DNA of 64,000 nucleotides from Photorhabdus thracensis (GTDB taxonomy: Bacteria; Pseudomonadota; Gammaproteobacteria; Enterobacterales; Enterobacteriaceae). The translations under genes were made by a program, and so were the position numbers. The first letter of the stretch is position 1. Every line of letters begins with the position of its first letter. The notes beneath the pieces were generated by a model. That model was not told the origin of the DNA. It made no database searches and saw only the letters and a program-made list of their open reading frames with translations. The DNA lies in assembly GCF_001010285.1 (NCBI RefSeq), contig NZ_CP011104.1, positions 2,356,001 through 2,420,000 on the forward strand. Reading direction: 5' to 3'. Positions 44,643-54,731 of this stretch are shown piece by piece.

Positions 44643-46772
44643 TTGCTGAATCCGATTGTTCGTAAATTTCAATATGGTCAACATACCGTTACTATCGAAA
44701 CGGGTATGATGGCGCGCCAAGCCACAGCTGCTGTCATGGTCAATATGGATGACACTGCTGTATTCGTCACTGTTGTTGGTCAGAAAAAAGTAAAAGCTGG
44801 TCAGGATTTTTTCCCGCTGACGGTTAACTATCAGGAGCGTACTTACGCCGCAGGCCGTATCCCAGGCAGCTTCTTCCGTCGTGAAGGCCGCCCAGGAGAA
44901 GGCGAAACGTTGGTAGCCCGTTTGATTGATCGCCCTCTGCGTCCTCTGTTTCCGGAAGGTTTCCTGAACGAAATTCAGATTGTAGCGACTGTGGTTTCTG
45001 TCAATCCACAAATTAACCCGGATATCGTTGCAATGATTGGCGCTTCTGCTGCGCTGGCATTGTCTGGTATTCCATTCAATGGCCCGATTGGCGCTGCCCG
45101 CGTTGGTTATATTAATGATCAATACGTGCTGAACCCAACTAGTGATGAGCTGAAAAATAGCCGTTTGGATCTGGTGGTTTCAGGTACTGCTGGTGCTGTT
45201 TTGATGGTGGAGTCTGAAGCAGATCTGCTGACTGAAGAGCAAATGCTGGGGGCGGTAGTGTTCGGTCATGATCAACAGCAAGTGGTTATTGATAACATTA
45301 ATGCGTTGGCTGCGGAAGCGGGCAAAGAGAAATGGGATTGGGTGCCAGAACCTGTTAACCAGGCGTTGCATGATCGTGTAGCTGAATTGGCGGAAAGCCG
45401 TCTGGGTGATGCTTACCGTATCACTGAGAAACAGGAGCGTTATGCTCAGGTTGATGCTATCAAAGATGAAGTTACAGCTGCGTTGTTGGAACAGGATGAA
45501 ACTTTGGAAGAAGCGGAAATCCATGAAATTCTGGGCAGCTTAGAGAAACATGTTGTTCGTAGCCGTGTCCTGCGCGGTGAACCACGTATTGATGGCCGTG
45601 AAAAAGATATGGTTCGTGCGTTGGACGTACGTACTGGTGTTCTGCCCCGTACTCACGGTTCTGCATTGTTTACCCGCGGTGAAACTCAGGCTCTGGTTAC
45701 TGCGACTCTGGGGACAGAGCGTGATGCACAGATCATTGATGAGCTGATGGGCGAACGTACAGATCGCTTCTTGCTACATTATAATTTTCCTCCCTATTCT
45801 GTTGGCGAAACAGGTATGATGGGGTCACCAAAGCGTCGTGAAATTGGTCATGGCCGTTTGGCTAAACGTGGTGTATTGGCAGTCATGCCAAAAGCTAACG
45901 AGTTCCCATACACAGTTCGTGTAGTTTCTGAAATTACAGAATCTAACGGTTCATCTTCAATGGCATCTGTTTGTGGTGCATCTCTTGCGTTGATGGATGC
46001 AGGTGTGCCGATTAAAGCCGCTGTTGCTGGTATTGCAATGGGTCTGGTGAAAGAAGGTGATAACTTTGTTGTTCTGTCTGATATTCTGGGTGATGAAGAT
46101 CATCTGGGTGACATGGACTTCAAAGTAGCGGGTAGTTGTGAAGGTGTCAGTGCGCTGCAAATGGATATCAAAATTGAAGGTATCACCCGTGAAATTATGC
46201 AAGTTGCGTTGAATCAGGCAAAAGGTGCGCGTTTGCATATCCTGAGCGTGATGGAGCAGGCAATTAACAGCCCACGTAATGATATTTCTGAATTTGCGCC
46301 ACGTATTCACACTATCAAGATTAACCCAGACAAGATCAAAGATGTTATCGGTAAAGGTGGTTCGGTTATCCGTGCATTGACTGAAGAAACTGGGACTACC
46401 ATTGAGATCGAAGATGATGGCACAGTGAAAATTGCTGCAACTGATGGCGAAAAAGCAAAACATGCAATCAGTCGTATTGAAGAAATTACTGCGGAGATCG
46501 AAGTTGGCCGTATTTACGCCGGTAAGGTAACCCGTATCGTTGATTTTGGCGCATTTGTTGCTATCGGTGGTGGTAAAGAAGGCCTGGTACATATTTCGCA
46601 GATTGCTGATAAGCGCGTTGAGAAAGTGGCTGATTATTTGCAGGTTGGTCAGGAAGTATCAGTTAAAGTACTGGAAATTGATCGCCAGGGCCGTGTTCGC
46701 CTGAGTATCAAAGAAGCGACAGCCGGCACAGCTGTTGAGGAAGCACCACCAGCACCACAATCAGCAGAATAA
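44643..46772 (+). CDS. pnp: Polyribonucleotide nucleotidyltransferase (PNPase)
   Basis: 3'-5' phosphorolytic exoribonuclease of the degradosome. 709 aa, starting at TTG 44643 (MLNPIVRKF, as in E. coli) after AAAGGATATTA. There are two RNase PH domains (about 1-140 and 310-545), the second with [23 protein letters not shown] domain ([20 protein letters not shown], about 555-610) and an S1 domain (about 620-690, [19 protein letters not shown]) follow. Confidence 0.98.
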   Translation: MLNPIVRKFQYGQHTVTIETGMMARQATAAVMVNMDDTAVFVTVVGQKKVKAGQDFFPLTVNYQERTYAAGRIPGSFFRREGRPGEGETLVARLIDRPLRPLFPEGFLNEIQIVATVVSVNPQINPDIVAMIGASAALALSGIPFNGPIGAARVGYINDQYVLNPTSDELKNSRLDLVVSGTAGAVLMVESEADLLTEEQMLGAVVFGHDQQQVVIDNINALAAEAGKEKWDWVPEPVNQALHDRVAELAESRLGDAYRITEKQERYAQVDAIKDEVTAALLEQDETLEEAEIHEILGSLEKHVVRSRVLRGEPRIDGREKDMVRALDVRTGVLPRTHGSALFTRGETQALVTATLGTERDAQIIDELMGERTDRFLLHYNFPPYSVGETGMMGSPKRREIGHGRLAKRGVLAVMPKANEFPYTVRVVSEITESNGSSSMASVCGASLALMDAGVPIKAAVAGIAMGLVKEGDNFVVLSDILGDEDHLGDMDFKVAGSCEGVSALQMDIKIEGITREIMQVALNQAKGARLHILSVMEQAINSPRNDISEFAPRIHTIKINPDKIKDVIGKGGSVIRALTEETGTTIEIEDDGTVKIAATDGEKAKHAISRIEEITAEIEVGRIYAGKVTRIVDFGAFVAIGGGKEGLVHISQIADKRVEKVADYLQVGQEVSVKVLEIDRQGRVRLSIKEATAGTAVEEAPPAPQSAE

Positions 46773-46894
46773 ATTTGATGTCATAAACGGTGTCTTGTAA
46801 AAAAGCGCCGTTTAATAGACTCAGGGCAGGAGGCCCAATAAATGCAATAGGTGATAGGGCATTCTTAATCAATGTCTGACTTTGGGAGTAGGAA

Positions 46895-47779
46895 ATGAAT
46901 TTTTTTCTGCGCTGGTGTTATGCTGTAGCAATACTTATTTTGGCGGGATGCAGCAGCAAGGATTGGCGTAAAAACGAAGTTTTTGCTATTCCATTACAAC
47001 CTTCATTGCAGCAGGAAGTTATTCTGGCCCGTATGGAACAGATTCTTGCGAGTCGATCATTGACAGAAGATGAGTACGCACAGCTTTTATATGAGAGGGG
47101 TGTGCTGTATGATAGTCTCGGGCTGAGAGCTTTGGCACGGAATGATTTTTCTATTGCCTTGTCTATTCGGCCTAATATTCCAGAGATTTTTAATTATCTG
47201 GGAATTTACTTTACGCAGGCTGGCAATTTTGACGCCGCCTATGAAGCGTTTGATTCTGTATTAGAGCTTGATCCAACTTACAATTACGCGCGTCTGAACC
47301 GTGGCATCGCGTTGTATTACGGTGGCCGGTATAAGTTAGCGCAGGATGATCTGCAGGCGTTTTATCAAGACGATCCAAATGATCCCTTCCGTTCGTTGTG
47401 GTTGTACCTGGTGGAAAAAGAATTTTATCCTAAAGGAGCGATGGTAAACTTGTCGCAACACTACGAAAGAGCGAACCGGGGGCAATGGGGCTGGAATATA
47501 GTTGAATTCTATTTAGGCAAAATCAGTGAATATACATTGATGGATCGCCTGAAAGAGAATGCAACGGATAACACTTCGCTCGCTGAGCATCTCAGTGAAA
47601 CTGACTTCTATTTAGGTAAACATTACCTAAGTCTGGGGGACAAGGATAGCGCATCTGCGTTATTTAAGCTGACGGTGGCTAACAATGCACATAACTTTGT
47701 TGAGCACCGCTATGCATTGTTGGAATTGGCGCTGTTAGGCCAGGAACAAGACGACCTATCAGAATCGGACCAGCAATAG
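46895..47779 (+). CDS. nlpI: Lipoprotein NlpI
   Basis: Outer-membrane TPR lipoprotein that controls the endopeptidase MepS through the protease Prc. The 294 aa have a lipobox LILAGCSS (Cys 19) and tetratricopeptide repeats (for example [41 protein letters not shown] within residues 95-140). Position between pnp and deaD matches E. coli. Confidence 0.95.
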   Translation: MNFFLRWCYAVAILILAGCSSKDWRKNEVFAIPLQPSLQQEVILARMEQILASRSLTEDEYAQLLYERGVLYDSLGLRALARNDFSIALSIRPNIPEIFNYLGIYFTQAGNFDAAYEAFDSVLELDPTYNYARLNRGIALYYGGRYKLAQDDLQAFYQDDPNDPFRSLWLYLVEKEFYPKGAMVNLSQHYERANRGQWGWNIVEFYLGKISEYTLMDRLKENATDNTSLAEHLSETDFYLGKHYLSLGDKDSASALFKLTVANNAHNFVEHRYALLELALLGQEQDDLSESDQQ

Positions 47780-47949
47780 CTGACGAACATTTCGAGATCG
47801 ATTAGCAGAGTCCACATCTTGACCGATGAGGGCTTATTTGTTCGTTTAATTAAATACTTTGAGCCAGTTCACATTTTAAATGAAAATGACCGAAATTTTT
47901 TTCAATGCGTTATGTAGACTGGCCGCCATAACTAATGAGGCACCATTAC

Positions 47950-49881
47950 ATGACCACTGAGACTGAAATCTCTTTTGCTGATCTGGGTTTATCAGCACCT
48001 ATTCTTTCTGCACTGGAAGATCTTGGCTATGAAAAGCCATCCCCAATCCAGCAACAATGTATTCCCCATTTACTGAATGGTCGTGACGTGTTGGGTATGG
48101 CACAGACCGGCAGTGGCAAAACGGCGGCATTCAGCCTGCCTTTATTGCATAATATCAATGCTGAGCTAAAAGCTCCTCAGATCCTTGTGCTGGCACCGAC
48201 TCGTGAACTGGCGGTACAGGTAGCTGAAGCGTGCGCAGATTTTTCTAAACATATGCGTAACGTGAATGTTGTTGCACTGTATGGTGGGCAACGTTATGAC
48301 GTTCAATTACGTGCTTTGCGCCAAGGCCCACAGATTGTTGTAGGTACACCTGGGCGTCTTCTGGATCACTTGAAGCGTGGTACTCTGGATCTTTCTAACC
48401 TGAGCGGTTTAGTTTTGGATGAAGCAGACGAAATGCTGCGCATGGGATTCATCGAAGATGTTGAAAACATCATGAGCCAGATCCCGGCAGAGCACCAAAC
48501 TGCGCTGTTCTCTGCAACGATGCCGGAAGCTATCCGCCGCATCACTCGTCGTTTCATGAACGATCCTCAGGAAGTGCGTATCCAGGCGAGTGTAACTACC
48601 CGTCCTGACATCAGCCAGAGCTACTGGTCTGTTTACGGTATGCGTAAAAATGAAGCACTGGTGCGTTTCTTGGAAGCTGAAGATTTTGATGCCGCGATTA
48701 TTTTCGTGCGTACCAAAAATGCAACACTGGAAGTGGCGGAAGCACTGGAGCGTAGTGGTTACAATAGTGCGGCCCTGAACGGTGATATGAACCAGGCACT
48801 GCGTGAGCAGACACTGGAACGTCTGAAAGATGGTCGTTTGGATATTCTGATCGCAACGGATGTTGCAGCGCGCGGTCTGGATGTTGAGCGTATCAGTCTG
48901 GTTGTTAACTATGATATTCCAATGGATGCGGAATCTTATGTTCACCGTATTGGCCGTACAGGTCGTGCGGGACGTGCTGGCCGTGCGTTGCTGTTTGTAG
49001 AAAACCGTGAACGCCGCCTGTTACGTAACGTTGAACGTACAATGAAGTTGACTATCCCTGAAGTTGAACTGCCGAATGCCGAGTTGCTGAGTCAGCGCCG
49101 TCTGGAAAAATTCGCAGCCAATGTGCAGCAACAACTGGAAAGCAGCGATCTGGAGCAGTATCGTGCTCTGTTGTCTAAATTGCAACCTGCGGAAGATTTG
49201 GATATAGAAACTCTGGCAGCGGCGTTGTTGAAAATGGCACAAGGTGAGCGTCCGTTGATTCTGCCACCAGATCCGGTTCGCCGTCCTCGTCGTGAGTTCA
49301 ACGAGCGTGATGATCGTCGTCGCAATAGTTTCGATGATCGTGGTGAGCGGGGTGAACGTAGTGATCGTCCTCGCCGTGAACGTCGTGATGTTGGCGAAAT
49401 GGAACTGTACCGTATTGAAGTGGGTCGTGATGATGGTGTTGAAGTTCGTCATATCGTTGGTGCGATTGCTAACGAAGGCGATATCAGCAGCCGTTATATT
49501 GGTAACATCAAACTGTTTGCAACTCATTCTACAATTGAGCTGCCAAAAGGTATGCCAGGCGACTTGCTGTCTCACTTTACCCGTACTCGTATTCTGAATA
49601 AACCAATGAATATGCAGTTAATGGGTGATGCTCAACCATTTGAACGTCGCGAACGCCGTGGTGGCCCACGTAATGGGAACAGTAATGGCAATGCTCCTCG
49701 CCGTGATCGTGAGAATTTCAACGGTGGTGGCCGTCGTTTCAGCGGTGAACGCCGTAGTGGCGAAGGTCGTAGTGGTGAAAATCGCGGTGAAGGCCAAAGC
49801 CGTAGCAATTTCCGTGGCCGTAGCGATGAGAATAGTTCATCTGCTCCACGTCGTCGTTATAACAACAGCAACGCGCAGTAA
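47950..49881 (+). CDS. deaD: DEAD-box ATP-dependent RNA helicase DeaD (CsdA)
   Basis: Cold-shock RNA helicase in ribosome assembly and mRNA decay. 643 aa. The Q motif has [10 protein letters not shown], motif I AQTGSGKT, motif [10 protein letters not shown], motif III SATMP, and motif [14 protein letters not shown] DbpA-like RNA-binding domain (about 480-555) and a long Arg/Gly/Asn-rich tail follow. I took the ATG at 47950 (MTTETEISF) after GAGGC; an upstream in-frame start at 47935 lies before that site. The upstream 170 bases form a long leader, as expected for a cold-shock gene. Confidence 0.97.
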   Translation: MTTETEISFADLGLSAPILSALEDLGYEKPSPIQQQCIPHLLNGRDVLGMAQTGSGKTAAFSLPLLHNINAELKAPQILVLAPTRELAVQVAEACADFSKHMRNVNVVALYGGQRYDVQLRALRQGPQIVVGTPGRLLDHLKRGTLDLSNLSGLVLDEADEMLRMGFIEDVENIMSQIPAEHQTALFSATMPEAIRRITRRFMNDPQEVRIQASVTTRPDISQSYWSVYGMRKNEALVRFLEAEDFDAAIIFVRTKNATLEVAEALERSGYNSAALNGDMNQALREQTLERLKDGRLDILIATDVAARGLDVERISLVVNYDIPMDAESYVHRIGRTGRAGRAGRALLFVENRERRLLRNVERTMKLTIPEVELPNAELLSQRRLEKFAANVQQQLESSDLEQYRALLSKLQPAEDLDIETLAAALLKMAQGERPLILPPDPVRRPRREFNERDDRRRNSFDDRGERGERSDRPRRERRDVGEMELYRIEVGRDDGVEVRHIVGAIANEGDISSRYIGNIKLFATHSTIELPKGMPGDLLSHFTRTRILNKPMNMQLMGDAQPFERRERRGGPRNGNSNGNAPRRDRENFNGGGRRFSGERRSGEGRSGENRGEGQSRSNFRGRSDENSSSAPRRRYNNSNAQ

Positions 49882-49901
49882 TTGACTGATATTTAAATGA
49901 T

Positions 49902-49934
49902 AAAACGGCTCCTTTTTACAGGAGCCGTTTTTGT
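49902..49934 (+). terminator. Terminator of deaD
   Basis: Arms AAAACGGCTCCT / AGGAGCCGTTTT followed by TGTTG. It marks the right end of the conserved core block. Confidence 0.85.
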
Positions 49935-50161
49935 TGTCAGTGCCCTTCAATCTACCGAGTGTTTCGATTGTGGTATGTTCAATCTTCTTGGCGAATTTTT
50001 CCTTTTAGTTATCATTGTATTTATTACCTACTGCTGGCGTTTCGTGCCAGAAGGTGACTGATTGATTCAGTGCTTTGATTTCTATAAGAAGTTGGGAAAT
50101 AGCCTTTCTCCCTTTTCGTTATTTTTCTGTATACATTAGTGACATTTGGTTTTCTGGTTGT
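49935..50161. other. Gene-free interval after deaD
   Basis: No coding sequence or RNA gene recognised. Confidence 0.4.
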
Positions 50162-50715
50162 TTATTGAATCTCATTATTCAACTGTTCTAAGTACCCTTT
50201 CATATATGATATCCGCTTGTGGGCCTCATTTTTGCCTGCTGTGGTTTGCATTGTCTCAGAGAGCCGAAAAAGCTTGGTGTAAAAATGATCCACGGTATAC
50301 ATTTTGTCATTTGGTACTCTATCAACGCAAAATGGATCAATTTCAGAATACAGCTGACTGTTGAATGTTATACCAACCTGAATGCATCGGGCGATACCGA
50401 TTGCGCCAAGTGCGTCTAGACGGTCTGCATCCTGAACGATTCTCGCTTCTAAGGTTGTTGGTACTATATTTGCACTGAAACTGTGGGCGACAATTGCATG
50501 ATGAATGTCTGAAAGGTATTTCTGGGGAGAGTATAACAATCATGCAGGTAAGCTGCGGGTATGATTACTTTACTGTTTGCTTTTTCTTGCAGACATAATC
50601 TTTTTGACGTTTGCACTACCCTCATAATATGGTTGATGTCATGTGCAGGATCCGTATTCATTTCTTTAGAAATGAACTCTCGGAATAGCATTTCATACCT
50701 GTTTAAATGTTCCAT
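50162..50715 (-). pseudogene. HD-domain phosphohydrolase (YedJ-like) with deletion/frameshift
   Basis: Two overlapping minus-strand frames together match one YedJ-type HD hydrolase. The N-terminal frame (start 50715, MEHLNRYEML) carries DPAHDINHIMRVV and AYLHDCYTLPR, the HD metal motifs. The C-terminal frame (to 50162) carries HHAIVAHSFSANI, QDADRLDALGAIGIAR and HFYTKLFRL-ETMQT. The junction at about 50530 is out of frame and lacks roughly 25-30 residues present in YedJ, so a deletion of about 80-90 bases explains both changes. The catalytic pieces survive but cannot be made as one protein. Confidence 0.8.
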
Positions 50716-50780
50716 GAAAATGACTTTTTTTAAAAAGTTGCTGGGGGCTGTTGGCATTTCATATAGATAACTATACCGGG

Positions 50781-50848
50781 TGAGATCTCACATTTTTAAT
50801 ATGGATGTTTTACTTAAAAACAAATCAATTAAAGCTTGGAAAACATAT
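50781..50848. repeat. Dispersed repeat, copy 1 (GATCTCA...TTGGAAAACA)
   Basis: Begins GAGATCTCACATTTTTAATA and ends AAAGCTTGGAAAACAT. Similar stretches occur at 51631 and 63931. All are AT-rich, start with GATCTCA and contain ATGG about 12-15 bases later. Copies 1 and 3 share the end GCTTGGAAAACA. Nature unknown. Confidence 0.55.
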
Positions 50849-50950
50849 GATTAAGCTATCAAAATCTCAGCGCAGGGTCTTCCTTTTTATGAAGTTTTTC
50901 ATCATTAAAACGATCTGATCATCATCTTTCATAAAAAAGTGATTTTAACG

Positions 50951-51109
50951 ATGACTATTTTTAACTATATCAATGAAATACTTGATCCACGCGCTGACAT
51001 TAATGCTCTGAGTTTTATGATGAACCCGGGCGGCATTTTACACGCTTTATCTGAATGTGATAAAACAGCAGTTAAAAAAGCCGTTTTTCACCCGTCAATC
51101 TGGTTTTAA
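50951..51109 (+). CDS. Short hypothetical ORF
   Basis: 52 aa beginning MTIFNYINEILDPRADINAL, followed by MNPGGILHALSECDK. Codon use looks protein-like, yet I recognise no family and the ribosome binding site is poor. It lies in a stretch of relics, so it may be the 5' remnant of a longer gene rather than a real short protein. Confidence 0.3.
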   Translation: MTIFNYINEILDPRADINALSFMMNPGGILHALSECDKTAVKKAVFHPSIWF

Positions 51110-51199
51110 AATCTGGGAAAAAAGAGCAAGTTCATCATGAAAAAACAGGTAAAAACTTTAATCATGAAAAGTAAAAAGCAGTGATTAAGGATTTTTAAA

Positions 51200-51325
51200 A
51201 TGGGTAAAAGATTAGATGCTTTGCTGAAAGAGAAAGAGAAAGAGAAAGAGAAAGAGAAAGAGAAAGAGAAAGAGAAAGCAGCAGGAAAAACGAGTTTTAA
51301 ATTGATTAATCAGGTGGAAAAATGA
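51200..51325 (+). CDS. 41-aa ORF with Lys-Glu tandem repeat
   Basis: MGKRLDALL is followed by (KE)8K and then AAGKTSFKLINQVEK. It starts eight bases after AAGGA. A relic at 58037-58132 shows the same flanking peptides (GKKLGTVL ... SGKTDFKFIN) without the repeat, so the ORF belongs to a family present twice in the window and the repeat was inserted or expanded here. Function unknown; it may be a fragment. Confidence 0.4.
   Translation: MGKRLDALLKEKEKEKEKEKEKEKEKAAGKTSFKLINQVEK
51227..51278 (+). repeat. Tandem hexanucleotide repeat (AAAGAG), about 8.7 copies
   Basis: Uninterrupted AAAGAG units inside the small ORF at 51200. Six-base units keep the frame, so copy-number changes would alter peptide length only. 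Confidence 0.9.
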
Positions 51326-51360
51326 CAACATTAATCCAATAGCAAAAACATAAGATTATA

Positions 51361-51597
51361 TTGAAACATTTAACAGGATTAAAAAAATTATCAGTGAAAA
51401 AAGCACGGAAAAGTTTAAAAGCATTAAAGATTATTAAAGAAACGAAAGTTGTTATTAATACCATTAATATATCTGTTACTCTCTCTGGTTTTAAACCTAA
51501 AAAAATCAAATACAGAAAAACGAGAGAAAACTTAATTATCAGTTTAATGTATTTATCGGCGATGTTACTCCCCACTTATTTTACATTTACCTAATAT
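51361..51597 (+). pseudogene. Relic gene, copy A (paralogue of 58300-58650)
   Basis: An open frame from a TTG-type start encodes about 77 residues, Lys-rich (LTGLKKLSVKKARKSLKALK), then SVTLSGFKPKKIKYRKTREN and a tail ending SAMLLPTYFTFT. The same order of blocks (LKTIKE, LSGFKPGKSN in another frame, FIGDAFSSYFTFI) appears in the region around 58300-58650 with stops and frameshifts. The family is not recognised. Probably a decayed accessory gene rather than a working protein. Confidence 0.35.
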
Positions 51598-51630
51598 GCC
51601 ATGACTATTTAAAAGAATGAATATCAGAGC

Positions 51631-51700
51631 GAGATCTCATATTTTTAGAATGGTTTTTTATTTGAAAATAAATCTCATTTAATTTAAAAAATATACTGAA
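51631..51700. repeat. Dispersed repeat, copy 2
   Basis: Begins GAGATCTCATATTTTTAGAA followed by TGGTTTTTTATTTGAAAATA; similar to the copies at 50781 and 63931. Located directly after relic copy A. Confidence 0.5.
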
Positions 51701-51815
51701 TACCTATAAAACTATTGATAAAGCCGTATTGAATGGACAAGATTATCAATATTCGCCTATTGGTTTATTCTTGCATAAAGGGGAATCCCGGCCTGGTAAA
51801 TCAGCAAGTAAATAG
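51699..51815 (+). pseudogene. C-terminal fragment of an unknown gene
   Basis: A frame without a start codon reads NTYKTIDKAVLNGQDYQYSP, then IGLFLHKGESRPGKSASK and a stop. Protein-like, but of unknown family. The rest of 51816-52228 is AT-rich with no gene visible. Confidence 0.25.
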
Positions 51816-52228
51816 CCTGATGAGATAAAAATACCCCTTTCTGTTTTTTCGGATAATCAACCCCTTTTTCAGGGCTTAAATCCTGCTAAATTAATCGTTT
51901 TATCCATTTTTTTATTGCGTTATTTTTAGGGTTTTCTTCGTAAAATGACCGGCGAAAAAGCGCTTTAATACCATTTGTTGGGATAACATTTTTTTACGCG
52001 CAGATTTCTTTTCAACTCTCTATTAATGGTTAATGATTTTCGATTAAATGTAATTAACTCTCTTCTGAAAAATTGCATTTATTGAGTTAAATATACCTTT
52101 GATATAAAGTCTTTAATTTTTCTATATTCACGTTTTTAAATGATGATGGTAGATTAGGTAAATGTAAAATAAGTGGAGTATAGAATCCGTTATAAATGAA
52201 TTAAATATGCATTCATTTTTATAGTAAA

Positions 52229-52256
52229 AAAGCGGCCCCGATAAAGAGGCCGCTTT
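52229..52256 (-). terminator. Terminator downstream of the truncated transporter gene
   Basis: Arms AAAGCGGCC / GGCCGCTTT, followed on the minus strand by a run of six Ts. It lies 22 bases after the stop of the fragment at 52278. Confidence 0.8.
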
Positions 52257-52277
52257 GGTCTTTAATACTAAGAAGAA

Positions 52278-52535
52278 TCAGTTACTTAATACTTCGACCG
52301 GATTGTTTGCACTGCGTGCGCGCCATAGTTTCAGCCATTGCATGATAGAAGAAACCATAATCACGACGCCGAGGATAACCATCACAATGGAAATAGTCCC
52401 GTTGAAGATATTGAAACCTTTTGCTGCGGAGTTGAAATAGACATTTTTCACCATCCAGTAAGCCGCGTAGTTTACCGTAACATACAGGTAAGCCAGTGGG
52501 ATCAGACAGGTCAACATATACCAGCGTTTTGACAT
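52278..52535 (-). pseudogene. C-terminal fragment of a membrane transporter (possibly CstA-like carbon starvation protein)
   Basis: 85 residues with two membrane segments (WYMLTCLIPLAYLYVTVNYA and ISIVMVILGVVIMVSSIMQW) and a polar end. It resembles, from memory, the C-terminus of CstA-family peptide/pyruvate transporters, but the match is unsure. The homologous sequence is cut exactly at the IS200/IS605 right end. Its ATG at 52535 falls on the junction and is accidental. A truncated btsS stands on the other side of the IS; BtsS is a pyruvate-sensing kinase that controls a CstA-family transporter, which fits the guess. Confidence 0.5.
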
Positions 52536-52740
52536 CCTCCCCCCTTCGCACTTCGTGACTCAGGAGGGGGATCCCCGTTAGTGGGTGACGACTGATTGCT
52601 CAGTGTCTGGTTCCTGCTTCGACGGGCGGCCTGACTGCACCCTCCCTCCACAGGCAAGCACGGCATGTCCTGCCGCTAAAATGTTACGAGCACCGTTGAT
52701 ATCGGCATTTTCCGTATATCCGCATTTAAGGCACTCGAAT
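52536..52740 (-). ncRNA. Putative omega RNA (TnpB guide RNA scaffold)
   Basis: In this family the 3' end of tnpB and the right end form the guide-RNA scaffold, with the guide taken from just outside the element. The right-end hairpin region is visible at about 52540-52575. The predicted guide would be the first 15-20 bases of the transporter fragment, below 52536. Extent and boundary are inferred. Confidence 0.4.
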
Positions 52741-53804
52741 TGACTTTGTGATAGGCGGTTTTCTTTCGCTGTATGACCGCAGCAGGCGCAACGCTGGCTT
52801 GTATAGGCAGGAGGGACTGCTAATACCTGACCCCCCCGCCAGCGTTGCTTGTACTCAAGCTGGCGGCGAAGTTCGTACCAGCCCTGATCCAATATCGAAC
52901 GGTTTAAGCCAGATTTTGCCCGGACATAGCACCCCGGATGGCTTATCGACCCCGCTGCTGACTTTGACATGTTGGCAACCTTCAGGTCTTCAATGACTCT
53001 CATTGCGTGGTTTTTGCTGATTGTCGTGCTGACCTTGTGAAGGTAATCGCGGCGGATATTGGCGATATGTGAGTGTAGGTGCTGGATTTTACGCTTCTGT
53101 TTCTGCCAGTTGGCACTGAACTGAACTTTTCGGCTTAACTGACGCTGAAGCCTCGCCAGCTTGCGCTGATTGCGCTTAAAACTGTTTACAGGTTCGTATA
53201 TTGTGCCATCCGAGAGCGTGGCCAGTTTTGTGACCCCCGCATCCAGCCCAATCATTGAGGAGGATTCATGCTGGGGGTCAGGCGTCTCAATTTCGACCTG
53301 AAATGAGATGGACCATTTACCCGCTGACTGGCTGATGGTGGCATTTTTAATTTTTCCGTTCACCTCCTGCGATTGCCGGAATTTAACCCAACCGAGACCT
53401 GAAGGCAGTTTGACCCGACGATGTTTGAGTCGACAATATTTCTCAAAATTAATGAAGCGGATCGCATCGCGTCCGTCATTTTTTCTTTTAAATACAGGCG
53501 CTTTTGCCGACAATTTTTTATCAAAACAACGTTTCCACGCCCCGTGTAAATCTTTGAGTTTGTGCTGAAGGTTATCCGTGTAGGCTTCCTGCAAAAAGGC
53601 GTGTTCCGGTCTGTTTTTCCACACCGTGAGCATCCTGTTCAGCGCAAAAGCGGAGGGAAGTTTGCCGCCTGACTCAAGAATGCGCTTCGTCTCGTCAAGC
53701 CCGTAATTCCAGACGAAACGCGCACAGCCGCATAACTGCCGCAGACGCTGCGACTGTTCTTCGGTGGGTTCCAGTCTGAATTTGTAGGCTTTCAGAAGTC
53801 GCAT
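52578..53804 (-). CDS. tnpB: RNA-guided endonuclease TnpB
   Basis: 408 aa, an evolutionary ancestor-type relative of Cas12. An N-terminal HTH_OrfB region ([22 protein letters not shown]) is followed by a RuvC-like nuclease split by a zinc finger. The catalytic residues appear intact: Asp in [13 protein letters not shown] (about 190), Glu in [11 protein letters not shown] (about 275) and Asp in [11 protein letters not shown] (about 370). The four-Cys zinc finger reads [20 protein letters not shown]-xx-C. No frameshift or stop is seen. With tnpA dead, the element cannot transpose alone, but the nuclease could still act with its guide RNA. Confidence 0.92.
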   Translation of the reverse strand: MRLLKAYKFRLEPTEEQSQRLRQLCGCARFVWNYGLDETKRILESGGKLPSAFALNRMLTVWKNRPEHAFLQEAYTDNLQHKLKDLHGAWKRCFDKKLSAKAPVFKRKNDGRDAIRFINFEKYCRLKHRRVKLPSGLGWVKFRQSQEVNGKIKNATISQSAGKWSISFQVEIETPDPQHESSSMIGLDAGVTKLATLSDGTIYEPVNSFKRNQRKLARLQRQLSRKVQFSANWQKQKRKIQHLHSHIANIRRDYLHKVSTTISKNHAMRVIEDLKVANMSKSAAGSISHPGCYVRAKSGLNRSILDQGWYELRRQLEYKQRWRGGQVLAVPPAYTSQRCACCGHTAKENRLSQSQFECLKCGYTENADINGARNILAAGHAVLACGGRVQSGRPSKQEPDTEQSVVTH

Positions 53805-53910
53805 GATGGCTCAGTGTGGAGTAGATGTCATCACTATCGTACCGCAATTTTGGTTAAATTCAATGCAGGAAGACAAAATCAACCGTTCACGGCAGGCTGC
53901 TTTTCTTTTG

Positions 53911-54267
53911 CCTGTACATCTTGTGTTTGTGACCCAATACCGTAGCAATATTCTGGGTGAGTGACATTATGCGGCATTCCATCAGTATGCAGGTGAGGTA
54001 TGCCGTGATTTTGGTGCTGAGCTAAAAGAGAGTCACGGTGAGCCCGACCACGTCCATATGCTGATTGAGTCCCCTCCAACCGTGCAACTGTCCGTGCGGG
54101 TCAATTCACTGAAAGCCGTGACCTCTCGCCGTCTGCGTAATCAATTTTTGGACTTGCGCGGAGCTTACGGCAAGCCTGTGTTGTAGTCTCGCTCATACTT
54201 CGCTGGATCGTGCGGTGGGGCGCCGCGGGAAGTCGTGAAAAAATACCTTCAGCATCAGCGTGGCTGA
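53911..54267 (+). pseudogene. IS200-type Y1 transposase TnpA remnant
   Basis: Pieces of the HUH transposase appear in shifted frames. PVHLVFVTQYRSNILGE ends at a TGA; then, in another frame, HGEPDHVHMLIESPP contains the H-x-H motif. RVNSLKAVTSRRLR is followed by a TAG where Trp is usual, and by SRSYFAGSCGGAPREVVKKY with the catalytic Tyr. The N-terminus is missing. It is clearly inactive. Confidence 0.8.
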
Positions 54268-54336
54268 GAGTTATTCGGGCTTTTCAAGCCCGTCCTCCCC
54301 TCCCGCCTTATGTCCGCGGGAGTACCCTTTGGAGGA

Positions 54337-54495
54337 AAAGATGGAGAAAATGACATAGCACAGCAATTTATGAGGTAAACGCACCGTAACTTGTAACAGT
54401 GGAATAAATAGCGGTGTCTTACTTAGCTGCCAGGCGATCACCAAATAGACACACATCTGCTGTAGTAATAACAACACAAGGTTAAATTCGTACAT
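54337..54495 (-). pseudogene. btsS: N-terminal fragment of the pyruvate-sensing histidine kinase BtsS
   Basis: 53 residues from the ATG at 54495 (MYEFNLVLLLLQQMCVYLVI, then AWQLSKTPLFIPLLQVTVRL) match the start of E. coli BtsS/YehU, including the first two membrane segments. Homology ends at ...CYVIFSIF, where the IS left end begins; the reading continues into IS sequence. The other roughly 500 residues (GAF and kinase domains) and the partner btsR are not in the window. The high-affinity pyruvate-sensing system is therefore broken at this locus. Confidence 0.85.
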
Positions 54496-54731
54496 GGGTT
54501 TTCCAGAAGGATAAACGAATGTTGCTAGTTTACAGAAATAGCTAAATAAGATTATCAAAAGTTTATTTCAAGTAGTTCAATATTTGACAAGAATCATAAA
54601 CCACTACACTATTATAAAAACTTATTCTTTCCGCCAGTAATTATACGCACAAATATATAAGAAATTTTCTATAGAATAATGTGAAGATGTTATTAGTTTC
54701 AGGTTGAGCAATTTTGGGTGTGTAAGACATA

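Larger units (their letters stand above)
52536..54336 (-). mobile_element. IS200/IS605-family insertion sequence (tnpB intact, tnpA dead)
   Basis: About 1.8 kb. The right end (52536-52575) carries a GGGGGGAGG / CCCCCTCC hairpin region and the left end (about 54270-54336) carries CGGGCTTTTCAAGCCCG, the subterminal hairpins expected of this family, which lacks inverted repeats. It contains a full tnpB on the minus strand and a broken tnpA on the plus strand. The boundaries are inferred from where homology to the flanking genes stops. The two flanks belong to different genes, so the insertion was accompanied by a deletion or recombination. Confidence 0.8.

Noticed and set aside
51227-51278. CRISPR array
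   Set aside because: It is a simple hexanucleotide repeat with no spacers; no CRISPR array was seen anywhere in the window.
53879-54079. Minus-strand 66-aa frame over the dead tnpA
   Set aside because: It is antisense to recognisable TnpA fragments and has no supporting signal.
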